In this document: positions 52,989-61,569 of the stretch, piece by piece
How the letters are laid out: every line of letters begins with the position of its first letter
Numbering within the stretch: the first letter of the stretch is position 1
NCBI RefSeq assembly: GCF_002002925.1
Contig: NZ_CP019511.1
Coordinates: forward strand, 4,068,501 to 4,132,500
Length of the DNA: 64,000 bases
Reading direction: 5' to 3'
Source of the DNA: Sphingomonas sp. LM7
Lineage (GTDB): Bacteria; Pseudomonadota; Alphaproteobacteria; Sphingomonadales; Sphingomonadaceae
The notes under the pieces: generated by a model
Told to the model about the DNA's origin: nothing
What the model saw: only the letters and a program-made list of their open reading frames with translations
Database searches by the model: none
Position numbers and translations under genes: made by a program

Positions 52989-54005
52989 GTGGTGGTGGAA
53001 AGCGTCGTGTCGCAGCTGGCAGGCCGCAAGGTCATCGTCACGGGCGGGGCCGGGTTCATCGGGTCGCATCTGTGCGAAGCGCTGCTCGACGTCGGTGCCG
53101 AAGTGATCTGCCTCGACGATCTTTCCGCGGGCAAGCGCGGCAATGTTGCGCATCTCGAAGGCAAGTCGAACCGCCCCAACTTCCGCTTCGTAGAGCTCGA
53201 CATTTGCGACGACGGTCCGGCGATGGATGCGGCGTTCGAGGGTGTCGATACGGTCTTCCACAATGCGGCGTCGAAGAAGAATATCTGCCTGATCAACCCG
53301 CACCGCGATCTGGAGGTCAATGCGGGCGGCGCGCTCAACCTGCTCAAGATGTCGATGAAGCATGGTGTCCGTAAGTTCGTCCAGGCATCGACCGGATCGG
53401 TCTATGGCGAGCCGCAGATTTTCCCGACGACCGAGGCGCATCCGTTCGAGCCGGTGTCCTATTACGGCGTCTCCAAGCTCGCCGGTGAGCGTTACGTCGA
53501 CGTCTTCCATAAGCTCTACGGGCTCGACACGACGATCCTGCGCTATTTCCACGTCTATGGCCCGCGCCAGGAATCGAACGAGTTCGGCGGGGTGGTCTCG
53601 ATCTTCCTGCGCCGCATCACGCAGGGTGAGAACCCGATCGTGTTCGGTCATGGCGAGCAGGTTCGGTCGTTCACCTGGGTGAAGGATCTCGTTGAAGCCA
53701 ATCTGCGCGCCGCGACCGATCCGCAGGCGACGGGCCGGGCCTATAACGCCGCTTCGGGTATCCGCGTGACGATCAACGAACTCGCCAAGGGCATGCTCGA
53801 GATCCTCGATCCGGCCGGCAAGCTTGAAGTCGAACATGGCGAGCCGCTGATCGGCGACATCATGGAGTTCGATGTTTCGAACGCTGCGATCCGCGAAGAC
53901 CTGGGCATCGAGTTCGAAGCCGATTTCTGGGGCACGCTCAAGACTGCGCTCGCCGATGTCGATGCCTTCCTCGGCAAGGCGGAGCCGACGGGTGTTGCCG
54001 CCTAA
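52989..54005 (+). CDS. NAD-dependent sugar epimerase/dehydratase (extended SDR)
   Basis: A 338-residue SDR starting with three in-frame GTG codons after GGGGGA. The NAD motif [17 protein letters not shown] is at 17-33, catalytic Ser-Tyr-Lys residues are in QASTGSVYGEP and VSYYGVSKLAGERY, and the C-terminal VRSFTWVKDLVEAN matches UDP-glucose/UDP-GlcNAc 4-epimerases. It could supply a galacto-configured sugar for the repeat unit. The substrate cannot be settled from sequence alone. Confidence 0.85.
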   Translation: MVVESVVSQLAGRKVIVTGGAGFIGSHLCEALLDVGAEVICLDDLSAGKRGNVAHLEGKSNRPNFRFVELDICDDGPAMDAAFEGVDTVFHNAASKKNICLINPHRDLEVNAGGALNLLKMSMKHGVRKFVQASTGSVYGEPQIFPTTEAHPFEPVSYYGVSKLAGERYVDVFHKLYGLDTTILRYFHVYGPRQESNEFGGVVSIFLRRITQGENPIVFGHGEQVRSFTWVKDLVEANLRAATDPQATGRAYNAASGIRVTINELAKGMLEILDPAGKLEVEHGEPLIGDIMEFDVSNAAIREDLGIEFEADFWGTLKTALADVDAFLGKAEPTGVAA

Positions 54006-54050
54006 CCAGCCGCTCGGCGGCCACCGTCAGCAACAGCGCAAGGCGCGCTG

Positions 54051-55304
54051 ATGGACCGGCGCCAGTATCTACGCCACTTCATGGTGCTGTTCTCCGGAAC
54101 GGCCGCGGCGCAGCTCGTCAACCTCGCGAGCTATCCCTTTCTGGCGCGGCTCTACACGCCCGCGGATTTCGGTGTCTTCGCGATGTTCGTCGCGGTCTCG
54201 GCGATTCCGGGCGCGATCGCATGCGGCCGCTTCGACCTGGCGGTGCCGACTGCGCCGAGAGCCGGGCGGTTCGCTATCCTATGGCTATGCATCGCCATCG
54301 CCGCAGCAATGGGCGCGCTGTCAGCAGTCGGCTCCGCGCTCTACTGGGTCGTGACCGGTGCCCAAGTCCAGCCGGTGATCCCGGCACTGCTCGGCTTGTG
54401 CGTGTTCCTCACCGGCTTCTGCGCCGCCGCTGCGCTCTATCTCATGCGGCACGACGGCTATCGGAGCAATTCGGCGTCGATGCTCCTGCGTACCGGCAGC
54501 ACCGTCGCCATCCAGATCGGTCTGGCACTGGTCTGGCGGCATCCCCTGTCGCTCATCATCGGATTCACCTTGGGCTTCGCGGCGCAGGCGCTGCTGCTCG
54601 CATGGGCGATCTGGCGGCATGTGCCCCCCAAGCGGCCGCGCGTGGCGCAGATGCGCGCGATGTTCCGCCGCTATCAGCGCCAGGTCGCGATCGACATTCC
54701 CAGCACCTTCATCGCGGCAGTGTCGCTCAACCTGCTCACCTTCCTGCTGCTCGGGCTGTTCGGCGCGAACGTGGTCGGCCTTTATTCGCTGGGCAACCGC
54801 ATCGCGATTCTGCCGCTCCAGTTGTTCAATGACGCGCTGAGCCAGGTTTTCTTCCAGAAAGCTGCGCGGGCGCAGGAGGAGCGCGGGCATTTCTGGCCCG
54901 AGATGAAGTTCAATCTGCTGACCTCCGGGCTGCTTTCGATCGGCGTGGTGGTCGGCGTCTGGCTGCTCGCCCGCCCATTCATCTCGATCTATCTCGGAAA
55001 GTCGTGGGAGCCAGCGGCGGACATCCTCGTCATCCTTGCGCCGATGCTGGCGGCGCGCAGCCTGTGCCTGTCGATCGCAACTTCGGTCTTCGTGCTGCGC
55101 AAGGCGCATTGGCTGCTGATCCACAATGTCGCCAATTGCGCGGCGCTGGGCGCTGCATTCGTCATCGCGCGGCTCGCCGATCTGGATCTATACCCCTTCC
55201 TGACGCTGACCGCGGGGCTATTGTTCGTTGAATATGTCGGCTTCACGCTGTGGCTCGTCTGGGCGGCGCGCCGCGGCGCGCATCCCAAAGTCGTCGCGCT
55301 ATAG
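54051..55304 (+). CDS. Polysaccharide flippase / Wzx-like membrane protein
   Basis: A 417-residue protein with about twelve membrane segments. The opening FMVLFSGTAAAQLVNLASYPFL followed by RLYTPADFGVFAMFVAV is the standard start of Wzx/PST flippases, and VGLYSLGNRIAILPLQL with FNDALSQVFFQKAA matches the second half. It carries the lipid-linked repeat unit across the inner membrane. It lies at the centre of the locus, after the epimerase (45 bases) and convergent with the amidotransferase gene. Confidence 0.88.
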   Translation: MDRRQYLRHFMVLFSGTAAAQLVNLASYPFLARLYTPADFGVFAMFVAVSAIPGAIACGRFDLAVPTAPRAGRFAILWLCIAIAAAMGALSAVGSALYWVVTGAQVQPVIPALLGLCVFLTGFCAAAALYLMRHDGYRSNSASMLLRTGSTVAIQIGLALVWRHPLSLIIGFTLGFAAQALLLAWAIWRHVPPKRPRVAQMRAMFRRYQRQVAIDIPSTFIAAVSLNLLTFLLLGLFGANVVGLYSLGNRIAILPLQLFNDALSQVFFQKAARAQEERGHFWPEMKFNLLTSGLLSIGVVVGVWLLARPFISIYLGKSWEPAADILVILAPMLAARSLCLSIATSVFVLRKAHWLLIHNVANCAALGAAFVIARLADLDLYPFLTLTAGLLFVEYVGFTLWLVWAARRGAHPKVVAL

Positions 55305-55342
55305 CTCGTTAGGCCGCCGGCGCTCCCGGCTGACCGGCCCGA

Positions 55343-56485
55343 TCATTTCCAGACCAGACGGCCGACCTTGAGGTTCATGCGGCGATACAGCGCCAGCAGC
55401 TTCTGGAAGAACGCCGCCTCTGACGGATAGTCGGTATGGGGTCTTTCCGGGCGCGCGATATAGTCCGCGAACTTCTCCTCGGACCAGCCCATCTTCTTGA
55501 TGAAGTAGAGGCGATCCGCCTCCATATCCTTCTCGCTTGGATAGGCGATGCCGGCAGCGCGCTCGAGCGCCTCGTCGCGCGTCATTTCGCCGGTCATGAT
55601 CAGGCTGGAGAGGTGCGGTTTCCGCTTGTCGACGCCGAACTTATAGGGCTGCAGATAGCCCTGGTAGAAGCGCGTGAACACCGACTCATAGTGTTTATGG
55701 GCATAGGGCTTGTAGCCAAAGTCGCGCTGCAGAACCTCCAGCGCATCGCTCTTGCGGTAATCGAGATAGTCGAGGAACGAGACCCATTTGATCCGATTCA
55801 CGCCGATGTAGCGGACCATGTCCAGCGTGCTTAGCGACGGGAACGACTTCAGCCGGGGCCCGCCGAATCGCTTGGAGATGCCGATGATGTTGCGCTTGTC
55901 CGCCTTGTGCCAATTCCACGTCGAGGGGATGTCGACACCCTCGGTGGCGATGTTGGTGCCGGCGAGGATATATTTCAGGCCGTGCCTAGCCGCCTGCTGA
56001 TAGTTCACCGCGAGCATCGCATTGTCGTAGAGCACTTCGACATCGATCACGTCGGAGGCGAAGAAAGCCTCCATCAGCCCGCGGATCTCGGGCCAGTCGA
56101 TGACATGGGTGTAGAGATCGACGTTGAGGCCGCGCACGAGATTGGCGATGTTGTTCTGCGCCAGCTCCGAATTCCATCCGCTGTCCATGTGGACTGCCAG
56201 CGGTCGCAGCCCGAGACGCACTGCCTGAACCAGCGACCAGCTCGAATCGACGCCGCCCGAAAGCCCGACGATGCAGTCGTATTTCTTGCCCTTGCCCGCT
56301 TCCTTGACCATTGCGACGAGGCCGTTGAGCCGCCGCAGCCGCTCATTCTCGTCGAAGGGAAGGTGCTTTTCCTTCTTGCGCAGGAAATCCGAGCAATAGT
56401 TGCAGATGCCCTGCTCATCGAAAACGATGTCCGGCGCGGTGGTGTCCATGATGCACCGCGAGCAGGTCTGGACGTTGGGTATCAC
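55343..56485 (-). CDS. N-acetyl sugar amidotransferase (WbpG/LfnA-like)
   Basis: A 380-residue PP-loop enzyme. A zinc-type CxxC...CxxC arrangement is at C8-C11 (CSRC) and C28-C31 (CNYC), and the PP-loop SGGVDSSWSLVQ is at 76-87. It continues with AVHMDSGWNSELAQNNI and AGTNIATEGVDIPSTWNWHKAD. WbpG and LfnA use ammonia from HisH, channelled by HisF, to convert an acetamido group into an acetamidino group on the sugar. The start overlaps the HisF-like stop by four bases, fitting a three-gene unit HisH-HisF-WbpG. Confidence 0.92.
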   Translation of the reverse strand: MIPNVQTCSRCIMDTTAPDIVFDEQGICNYCSDFLRKKEKHLPFDENERLRRLNGLVAMVKEAGKGKKYDCIVGLSGGVDSSWSLVQAVRLGLRPLAVHMDSGWNSELAQNNIANLVRGLNVDLYTHVIDWPEIRGLMEAFFASDVIDVEVLYDNAMLAVNYQQAARHGLKYILAGTNIATEGVDIPSTWNWHKADKRNIIGISKRFGGPRLKSFPSLSTLDMVRYIGVNRIKWVSFLDYLDYRKSDALEVLQRDFGYKPYAHKHYESVFTRFYQGYLQPYKFGVDKRKPHLSSLIMTGEMTRDEALERAAGIAYPSEKDMEADRLYFIKKMGWSEEKFADYIARPERPHTDYPSEAAFFQKLLALYRRMNLKVGRLVWK

Positions 56486-57255
56486 TCGGCATCACTCCAA
56501 AGCGCGCGTAGTTGGTCATATTGGGGATAGGTGATGAGCACGGCGCGGTGCGGGCCCTGAAATACGAAATATGCGCCCGCGGCAACCGCACTGGCGCCGG
56601 CGTCGGTGGCAGCCTTGATATCGGCCAGTGACGAAATGCCGCCGACCGCCACCAGCGGCACGTCCGCGATCTGGCTCGCCTCGCGGATCAGCTCCAGGTC
56701 GGGCCCGGCAAGCGTCCCGTCGCGATCCACGGCATTGAGCAGGATCTCGCCAGCACCATTGGCGACGGCGTCGCGCACGGCCTGGCGCCAGTCGCTCTGA
56801 CCCGGCTTTACCCCGGTGGCGCTGAACGCCTGCAGCTTGCCCAGCCAGCCGCGCTTTACGTCGATCGAGACCACCACCGCCTGTTCCCCGGCATGATCGG
56901 CGATTTCGCGCACGATTCCCGGGTTGCGCGCGACGGCGCTCTGCAGCGAGACCTTCTCGACGCCGAGGCTGAACAGCTTCAGCGCCTCCTCGGCGGTGCG
57001 GATGCCGCCGCCATAGCAGAGCGGCATGAAGCATTCGCTCGCAAGCTGTTCGATGAGATCGAAATCGGGCCCGCGGTTCTCCCGCGTAGCGTCGATGTCG
57101 AGTATCATCAGCTCGTCGACTTCCTTCTCGTTGAAGATTTTCACGGCGTTGATCGGGTCGCCGACATATTTCGGCTTGCCGAACTTCATCGTCTTTACGA
57201 GGCCGCCCCGGCTTTCGCTGAGCAGCAAGCAGGGAATGACGCGATGAGTCAGCAT
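56482..57255 (-). CDS. HisF-like ammonia-channel subunit of a sugar amidotransferase
   Basis: A 257-residue TIM barrel of the HisF family. It begins MLTHRVIPCLLLSESRGGLVK, in which the catalytic Asp of true cyclases (CLD-V) is replaced by Leu (PCLLL). The second acidic site is kept (VVVSIDVKRGW). GGGIRTAEEAL and GASAVAAGAYFVFQG preserve the phosphate-binding loops. Loss of the first Asp argues against imidazole glycerol phosphate synthesis and for the paralogue that serves WbpG. It overlaps hisH by seven bases and the amidotransferase by four. Confidence 0.88.
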   Translation of the reverse strand: MLTHRVIPCLLLSESRGGLVKTMKFGKPKYVGDPINAVKIFNEKEVDELMILDIDATRENRGPDFDLIEQLASECFMPLCYGGGIRTAEEALKLFSLGVEKVSLQSAVARNPGIVREIADHAGEQAVVVSIDVKRGWLGKLQAFSATGVKPGQSDWRQAVRDAVANGAGEILLNAVDRDGTLAGPDLELIREASQIADVPLVAVGGISSLADIKAATDAGASAVAAGAYFVFQGPHRAVLITYPQYDQLRALWSDAE

Positions 57256-57866
57256 GGCATCGCCAGGAAACGCCGCATCAGCGCCAGCCCGAAACGATGG
57301 CTCTTCTCGGGGTGGAACTGGACCCCGTAGATGTTGTCGCGGTGGACGGCGGTAGTGAAGGTCGTGCCATAGTCGGCGGTGGCGAGCACGTTTTCGGCAC
57401 TATCGCAGACGGCGCGGTATTTGTGGACGTGATAGAAACGCTGCTCGCCTTCGTCCGAGGAGATTAACGGGTTTGGCCTGGCGGCAGTCACCACCGACCA
57501 GCCCATGTGCGGGATCTTCAGCTCGCGATGCCCGCCGGTGTCGATCTTGATTACATCGGCCTCGATCCAGCCCAGTCCCGGCGTCACGCCCTCTTCACTG
57601 CGGCGGCACAGGAGTTGCATGCCCAGGCAGATGCCGAGAATAGGGATCTTGCGCTCCAGCGCGAGCCGGTTGAGCGGCTCGATCCAGCCCTGGTTGAGCT
57701 TCGCCATCCCCGCGTCGAAGGCGCCGACGCCGGGGATAACCACGCGCTTGCAGTCGTGCAGCGCCGCGGGGTCGCTGACGATGTCCGCGCTGCCGTCGGC
57801 TGCCTGGAACATGCGCTGGACCGACTTGATGTTGCCGATCCCGCAATCGACAATAGTCACGTCCAT
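57249..57866 (-). CDS. HisH-like glutaminase subunit of a sugar amidotransferase
   Basis: A 205-residue glutamine amidotransferase. ATG 57866 is preferred over a TTG at 57881 because GGAG sits nine bases upstream. The nucleophile is in ILGICLGMQLLCRRS, the His and Glu of the triad are in YGVQFHPEKSHRFG, and the start DVTIVDCGIGNIKSVQRMF matches HisH. It supplies ammonia to the HisF-like barrel and, through it, to the WbpG-like enzyme. It is the first gene of the three-gene unit. Confidence 0.9.
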   Translation of the reverse strand: MDVTIVDCGIGNIKSVQRMFQAADGSADIVSDPAALHDCKRVVIPGVGAFDAGMAKLNQGWIEPLNRLALERKIPILGICLGMQLLCRRSEEGVTPGLGWIEADVIKIDTGGHRELKIPHMGWSVVTAARPNPLISSDEGEQRFYHVHKYRAVCDSAENVLATADYGTTFTTAVHRDNIYGVQFHPEKSHRFGLALMRRFLAMPC

Positions 57867-58040
57867 TGGAGAAGGCTCCAAAAGAGGGTCTTCCCGCCCG
57901 CGCGGGCGCTTGGCAAGCGATGCATGGCATGTCGCTTAGCTGGTCGCTGCCGAGCCGCCAACCCCCGGGTTGCGACTGGCCAGACGGGCTCGCGATCCTT
58001 ACGGGTTGCCGGCGCCATCTGGAGCAGGAAAGGTTTGGAA

Positions 58041-58619
58041 GTGATCGACAGCCGGGCGAGCCTGAAAGCCTATATCTGCGCCGATTTCGCCAGCATGGGC
58101 GTGCGGCCCGGCGCGCGCACCTTGTTGCTCGATCCGGTGGCGCGCTTCACGCTGGCGATGCGGGTCTATGAGTATCTGCTCAACACCGGAAAGCCCGCGT
58201 TGGTCCGCATCCCGTTCCTGCTGCTGTTCCGGCGGATGTCGGTGCGGCTGGGGTTCAGCCTCGGCCCGAACATCTTCGGACCGGGGGTGGCGATCGTCCA
58301 TTACGGTCTGCTGGTGATCGATCCGACCACGCGGATCGGCAAGAATTGCCGGATCCACATGGGTGCGCATATCGGCGGTGCGGCGCAGTTCGTGGAGCCG
58401 GGCGAAGAGCACAAATACTCGCCGCGAATCGGCGACAACGTCTATATCGGCCCCGGCGCGAAGCTCTATGGTCCGATCCGGATCGGCGACAATTGCGTGA
58501 TCGGCGCCAACGCCGTCGTCACCAGATCGTTCGAGGAGCCCGGGCTGACACTGGCGGGGGTGCCCGCCAAGGTGATCGCCCAAGGCGGGGCAGGGGAACG
58601 CGTGCTGAAGGGCGCCTAG
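58041..58619 (+). CDS. Serine-acetyltransferase-like hexapeptide protein
   Basis: A 192-residue acyltransferase from GTG 58041, though upstream in-frame codons exist. The N-terminal half has a membrane-like stretch (LVRIPFLLLFRRMS). The second half is a hexapeptide helix with LGPNIFGPGVAIVHYGLLVI, CRIHMGAHIGG and IGDNVYIGPGAKLYGPIRIG, and the catalytic-type His (VHYG). Homologues in sugar clusters O-acetylate sugars. It is divergent from the HisH-like gene (about 175 bases between starts) and convergent with the next minus-strand acetyltransferase. Confidence 0.8.
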   Translation: MIDSRASLKAYICADFASMGVRPGARTLLLDPVARFTLAMRVYEYLLNTGKPALVRIPFLLLFRRMSVRLGFSLGPNIFGPGVAIVHYGLLVIDPTTRIGKNCRIHMGAHIGGAAQFVEPGEEHKYSPRIGDNVYIGPGAKLYGPIRIGDNCVIGANAVVTRSFEEPGLTLAGVPAKVIAQGGAGERVLKGA

Positions 58620-58690
58620 CGCCAAGCTCGTCCGCCCTGGCGACGGGCGGGTCGGTCAAGCGCTGGCAGTAAGTGCTGGAAAGGGGAGGT

Positions 58691-59269
58691 CTAGGCAGCC
58701 AGCGTCAGCATGCCGTCGGTAAGTTGATAGACGTCGCCGGTGTGAGGACAGGTCTCGTTGCCGCTTCCCTGCACGGGCAGCGCCAGCCGCTCGCCATGGC
58801 GACTCATCCAGCCGATCTGATGGCCCGGCACGCCCGCGATGAGCGCGAACGGCTTGACATCGCGATTGACCACCGCGCCCGCCGCGACGAAGGCGAATTC
58901 GCCGATCGTCACGCCGCACACGACGGTGCAATTGGCGCCCAGCGTGGCGCCACGCCCGACCTGGGTCTGCCGGTATTCATCCTTGCGGACGATCAGCGAG
59001 CGCGGGTTGTAGACATTGGTGAAGACCATGCTCGGACCGCAGAACACGCCCTCAGCCAGCCGCACGCCATCATAGACCGAGACGTTGTTCTGCACCTTGC
59101 AGCCGTCGCCGATCACTACGTCGTTCCCGACGAACACATTCTGCCCCAGCGATACGCCCGCACCAATCCGGGCGCCGGCGCAGACATGGACGAAATGCCA
59201 GACCCGCGAGCCGTCGCCGATCTGGGCGCCATCATCGACGATCGCGCTATCGTGCTTGGTGTAGCTCAT
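58691..59269 (-). CDS. Hexapeptide N-acetyltransferase (WlbB/WbpD-like)
   Basis: A 192-residue beta-helix protein. Hexapeptide repeats include [36 protein letters not shown] and [16 protein letters not shown], the latter typical of WlbB/WbpD, which acetylate UDP-2-acetamido-3-amino uronate. The C-terminus carries an extra 35 residues with two Cys-free turns and [10 protein letters not shown]. The start overlaps the WlbA-like stop by four bases, so the two are coupled. It parallels but is not identical to the enzyme at 46958. Confidence 0.86.
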   Translation of the reverse strand: MSYTKHDSAIVDDGAQIGDGSRVWHFVHVCAGARIGAGVSLGQNVFVGNDVVIGDGCKVQNNVSVYDGVRLAEGVFCGPSMVFTNVYNPRSLIVRKDEYRQTQVGRGATLGANCTVVCGVTIGEFAFVAAGAVVNRDVKPFALIAGVPGHQIGWMSRHGERLALPVQGSGNETCPHTGDVYQLTDGMLTLAA

Positions 59270-60249
59270 CCGGCGGCGCGTCTCGCGATGCCGGCCAGCG
59301 GATGCGTCGAACTGGCGAACTTGAGTTGCGGCGCCGTACGGATCTCATGCACCAGCCGGATTGCCGGCAGCGCGTCGTCCAACCCGAAGCCGCCGCCGTT
59401 CAGGATGTGGCGATAGCTGTCGGTGTGAAGGTCGGTGAACCCTTCCGAGAACTCGATCTCGCCGCCGTCCATGGTGATGCTGCGATAAGTGCGCTGGCCC
59501 TTCGCCTGCACCGCCTCGGGAAGATACTCGGCATTCACCGACAGGAACCAGCGGACATTCGCGTTCTTGAAGCGGATCACGCCGCTGCCGACGTCCCAGG
59601 TCAGCAGATGAACGTTGTTCTCGATCGCAGGACCAAAGACCCAGAGCAGCATGTCGAAGAAGTGGACGCCGATATTCGCGGCGATGCCCCCAGACTTGGT
59701 ATCCTCGCCTTTCCACGACGCGAAATACCAGGCGCCGCGGCTGGTAATGTAGGTCAGGTCAATGTCGAACATCGCATTGGGGTCGGCAGCCACGGCGTCC
59801 GCCACGCGCTGTCGCAGCGCAATGATGCTCGGGTGCAGGCGCAGCTGCAGGATGGTGTGAACCTTGTGACCGCTCTCGCGCTCGATGTCCTGAAGCGCCT
59901 CGGCGTTCCAGGGATTGACGACCAGCGGTTTCTCGCAAATCGCGTCGGCGCCGGCGCGCAGCGCGAAGCGGATGTGCGAATCGTGCAGATAGTTGGGTGA
60001 GCAGATCGAGACGAACTCGACCTTGCGGCCGTCGTCCTTGCGGCGCAGCTTGTCGATGTGGCGGTCGAAGCGCTCGAATTCGACGAAGAACGCGCTTTCA
60101 GGAAAATGGCTATCGATGATGCCGACGGAGTCGTTCGGGTCCATCGCGGCGACGATCCGGTTTCCGGTCGCCTTGATCGCGGCCATGTGGCGCGGCGCGA
60201 TATAACCGGCGGCGCCGATGAGCGCAAAGTTCCGAACGTCAGACGACAT
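59266..60249 (-). CDS. UDP-GlcNAc-uronate 3-dehydrogenase (WlbA/WbpB-like)
   Basis: A 327-residue Gfo/Idh/MocA oxidoreductase. The opening [21 protein letters not shown] and the [39 protein letters not shown] and [17 protein letters not shown] segments are those of WlbA of Bordetella and WbpB of Pseudomonas, which form the 3-keto intermediate from UDP-GlcNAcA. Together with the 6-dehydrogenase at 40710 and the WbpE- and WbpD-like enzymes, it completes a route to UDP-GlcNAc(3NAc)A. It is downstream of the polymerase gene on the same strand. Confidence 0.92.
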   Translation of the reverse strand: MSSDVRNFALIGAAGYIAPRHMAAIKATGNRIVAAMDPNDSVGIIDSHFPESAFFVEFERFDRHIDKLRRKDDGRKVEFVSICSPNYLHDSHIRFALRAGADAICEKPLVVNPWNAEALQDIERESGHKVHTILQLRLHPSIIALRQRVADAVAADPNAMFDIDLTYITSRGAWYFASWKGEDTKSGGIAANIGVHFFDMLLWVFGPAIENNVHLLTWDVGSGVIRFKNANVRWFLSVNAEYLPEAVQAKGQRTYRSITMDGGEIEFSEGFTDLHTDSYRHILNGGGFGLDDALPAIRLVHEIRTAPQLKFASSTHPLAGIARRAAG

Positions 60250-60366
60250 TATATCCTCGCATTTCAGACACTTGGTGAAATTTTATGGCCCCATGGAGCC
60301 CCCGGCGATGGGGTAGGGCATTGGTCGGTGAAGTGCAACCGCGCAGCGTCATCGATGTCCGCAACG

Positions 60367-61419
60367 TCAGAGCAGGTAATTGCGATAGGGCAGCCAATAT
60401 TCCGCATGTTGCGCGAAAATCAGCCAGATCACCTGCACTGATGCCGAGTATACCAGCACGAAGGCGACCAGCTGACCGTTCCGCATGCTGCGGGCGGGAT
60501 AGGCATAAGGCAGGCGGCCCAGCACGAACAACTGCAACGGGATCAGATAGAGCGCGAAACGATCGACTACCGTCGAGGAGGACATCACGAGAAGCCCGAC
60601 GAAGCAGGCGAGCGAAGCATAGGCGAAGTTGCGCCAGATCCGCTTTTCCTGCTCCGACACCGCAAAGCGGTCCTGCGCTACCAGATACAATATGGCGGGC
60701 AGGATGTTCATCGCGATTCGGATGCCAGCGCCTTGCGAGCTGCGCTCCGCATCGAAGTAGTTGGCGAACATCGAAGCGAGGAAGGTCTCGAGAAACAGGA
60801 AGAACAGCAACCCAGCGAGGACCGCGCCAATCGAGTAGATCACGAAGCGGTGTCGGATCGATGCGCCGACGATCAGCGGCATGATCAGCACGGCGCTCTT
60901 GTGGAACGCCGCCGCCAGGATGAACAGGAACAGGAAACGGACATAGCGGCCCTGCTCGAACCGCATCAGCGCGGCCATGACCAGCCCGATCGCGGTCGCC
61001 TGCCGGGTGTATCCCATGGCGACGACGATGATCAGATAGGGGACGCCAACCGCGATGGTGAGCCAGGGATTGGGCTGTTGCTGCGCGAACACCACAAGCC
61101 CCCAGGTGAAGATCATCGCGCAGATCAGATTGACCAGCCAGATGTCGACATTCAGGTAATGGGCGAGCGTATTGAGCGCCATGTACGCCGGATCCTGAAG
61201 CGCCATCGCCTCTCCGAACGACATCCCGCCCACATAATCGAAGATTACGACGTAATTCTGCCAGTCGGCGCCGACACGCAGGCGCAGGCCGATGGCAAGC
61301 ACGATGAGCACGGCGGCAGCGAGCAAAAGCGGCGAGGGCCTGTTTTGGTCGCGCCCCTTCAGGCTGTACGACACTGCGCCCAGCGCGAACACCGCAAACA
61401 ACAGCCAATAAGGGAACAC
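60367..61419 (-). CDS. EpsG-like polysaccharide polymerase (Wzy)
   Basis: A 350-residue membrane protein with about ten segments. RLRVGADWQNYVVIFDYVGG near 47-66 and the AAAFHKSAVLIMPLI segment are typical of EpsG/Wzy-type polymerases, which join repeat units at the periplasmic face. GTG start at 61419 with GGAG seven bases upstream. Polymerases are poorly conserved, so the role rests on the membrane pattern, the EpsG-type motifs and position in the locus. Confidence 0.8.
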   Translation of the reverse strand: MFPYWLLFAVFALGAVSYSLKGRDQNRPSPLLLAAAVLIVLAIGLRLRVGADWQNYVVIFDYVGGMSFGEAMALQDPAYMALNTLAHYLNVDIWLVNLICAMIFTWGLVVFAQQQPNPWLTIAVGVPYLIIVVAMGYTRQATAIGLVMAALMRFEQGRYVRFLFLFILAAAFHKSAVLIMPLIVGASIRHRFVIYSIGAVLAGLLFFLFLETFLASMFANYFDAERSSQGAGIRIAMNILPAILYLVAQDRFAVSEQEKRIWRNFAYASLACFVGLLVMSSSTVVDRFALYLIPLQLFVLGRLPYAYPARSMRNGQLVAFVLVYSASVQVIWLIFAQHAEYWLPYRNYLL

Positions 61420-61496
61420 AGAGTCTCCGTCGCTGGGTAGCGTTTTCCCGCCAGGCGGAAGAGCTGGCCCCGCTGCCGGGTAGCTTCACCCACCCG

Positions 61497-61512
61497 GCAA
61501 CGCAAGCGTTGC
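61497..61512. other. Short perfect hairpin in the divergent promoter region
   Basis: GCAACGC-AA-GCGTTGC is a perfect seven-base-pair palindrome 58 bases upstream of the glycosyltransferase start. It may be an operator or a transcript hairpin. No matching second copy was seen in the window. Confidence 0.35.
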
Positions 61513-61569
61513 GGGCTTCCCGATGCCGTTGGGGATGTATAATGCCCCCCGACCAATGCGCGAGGGCAA

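Noticed and set aside
56482..57866. Histidine biosynthesis hisH-hisF
   Set aside because: The catalytic Asp of HisF is missing and the genes are coupled to a WbpG-like amidotransferase inside a polysaccharide locus.
60239..61489. A 416-codon frame covering the polymerase gene in another frame
   Set aside because: The frame at 60367-61419 has a GGAG-preceded start and ten membrane segments with EpsG motifs, whereas the alternative frame is rich in Arg and Ala and has no motif.
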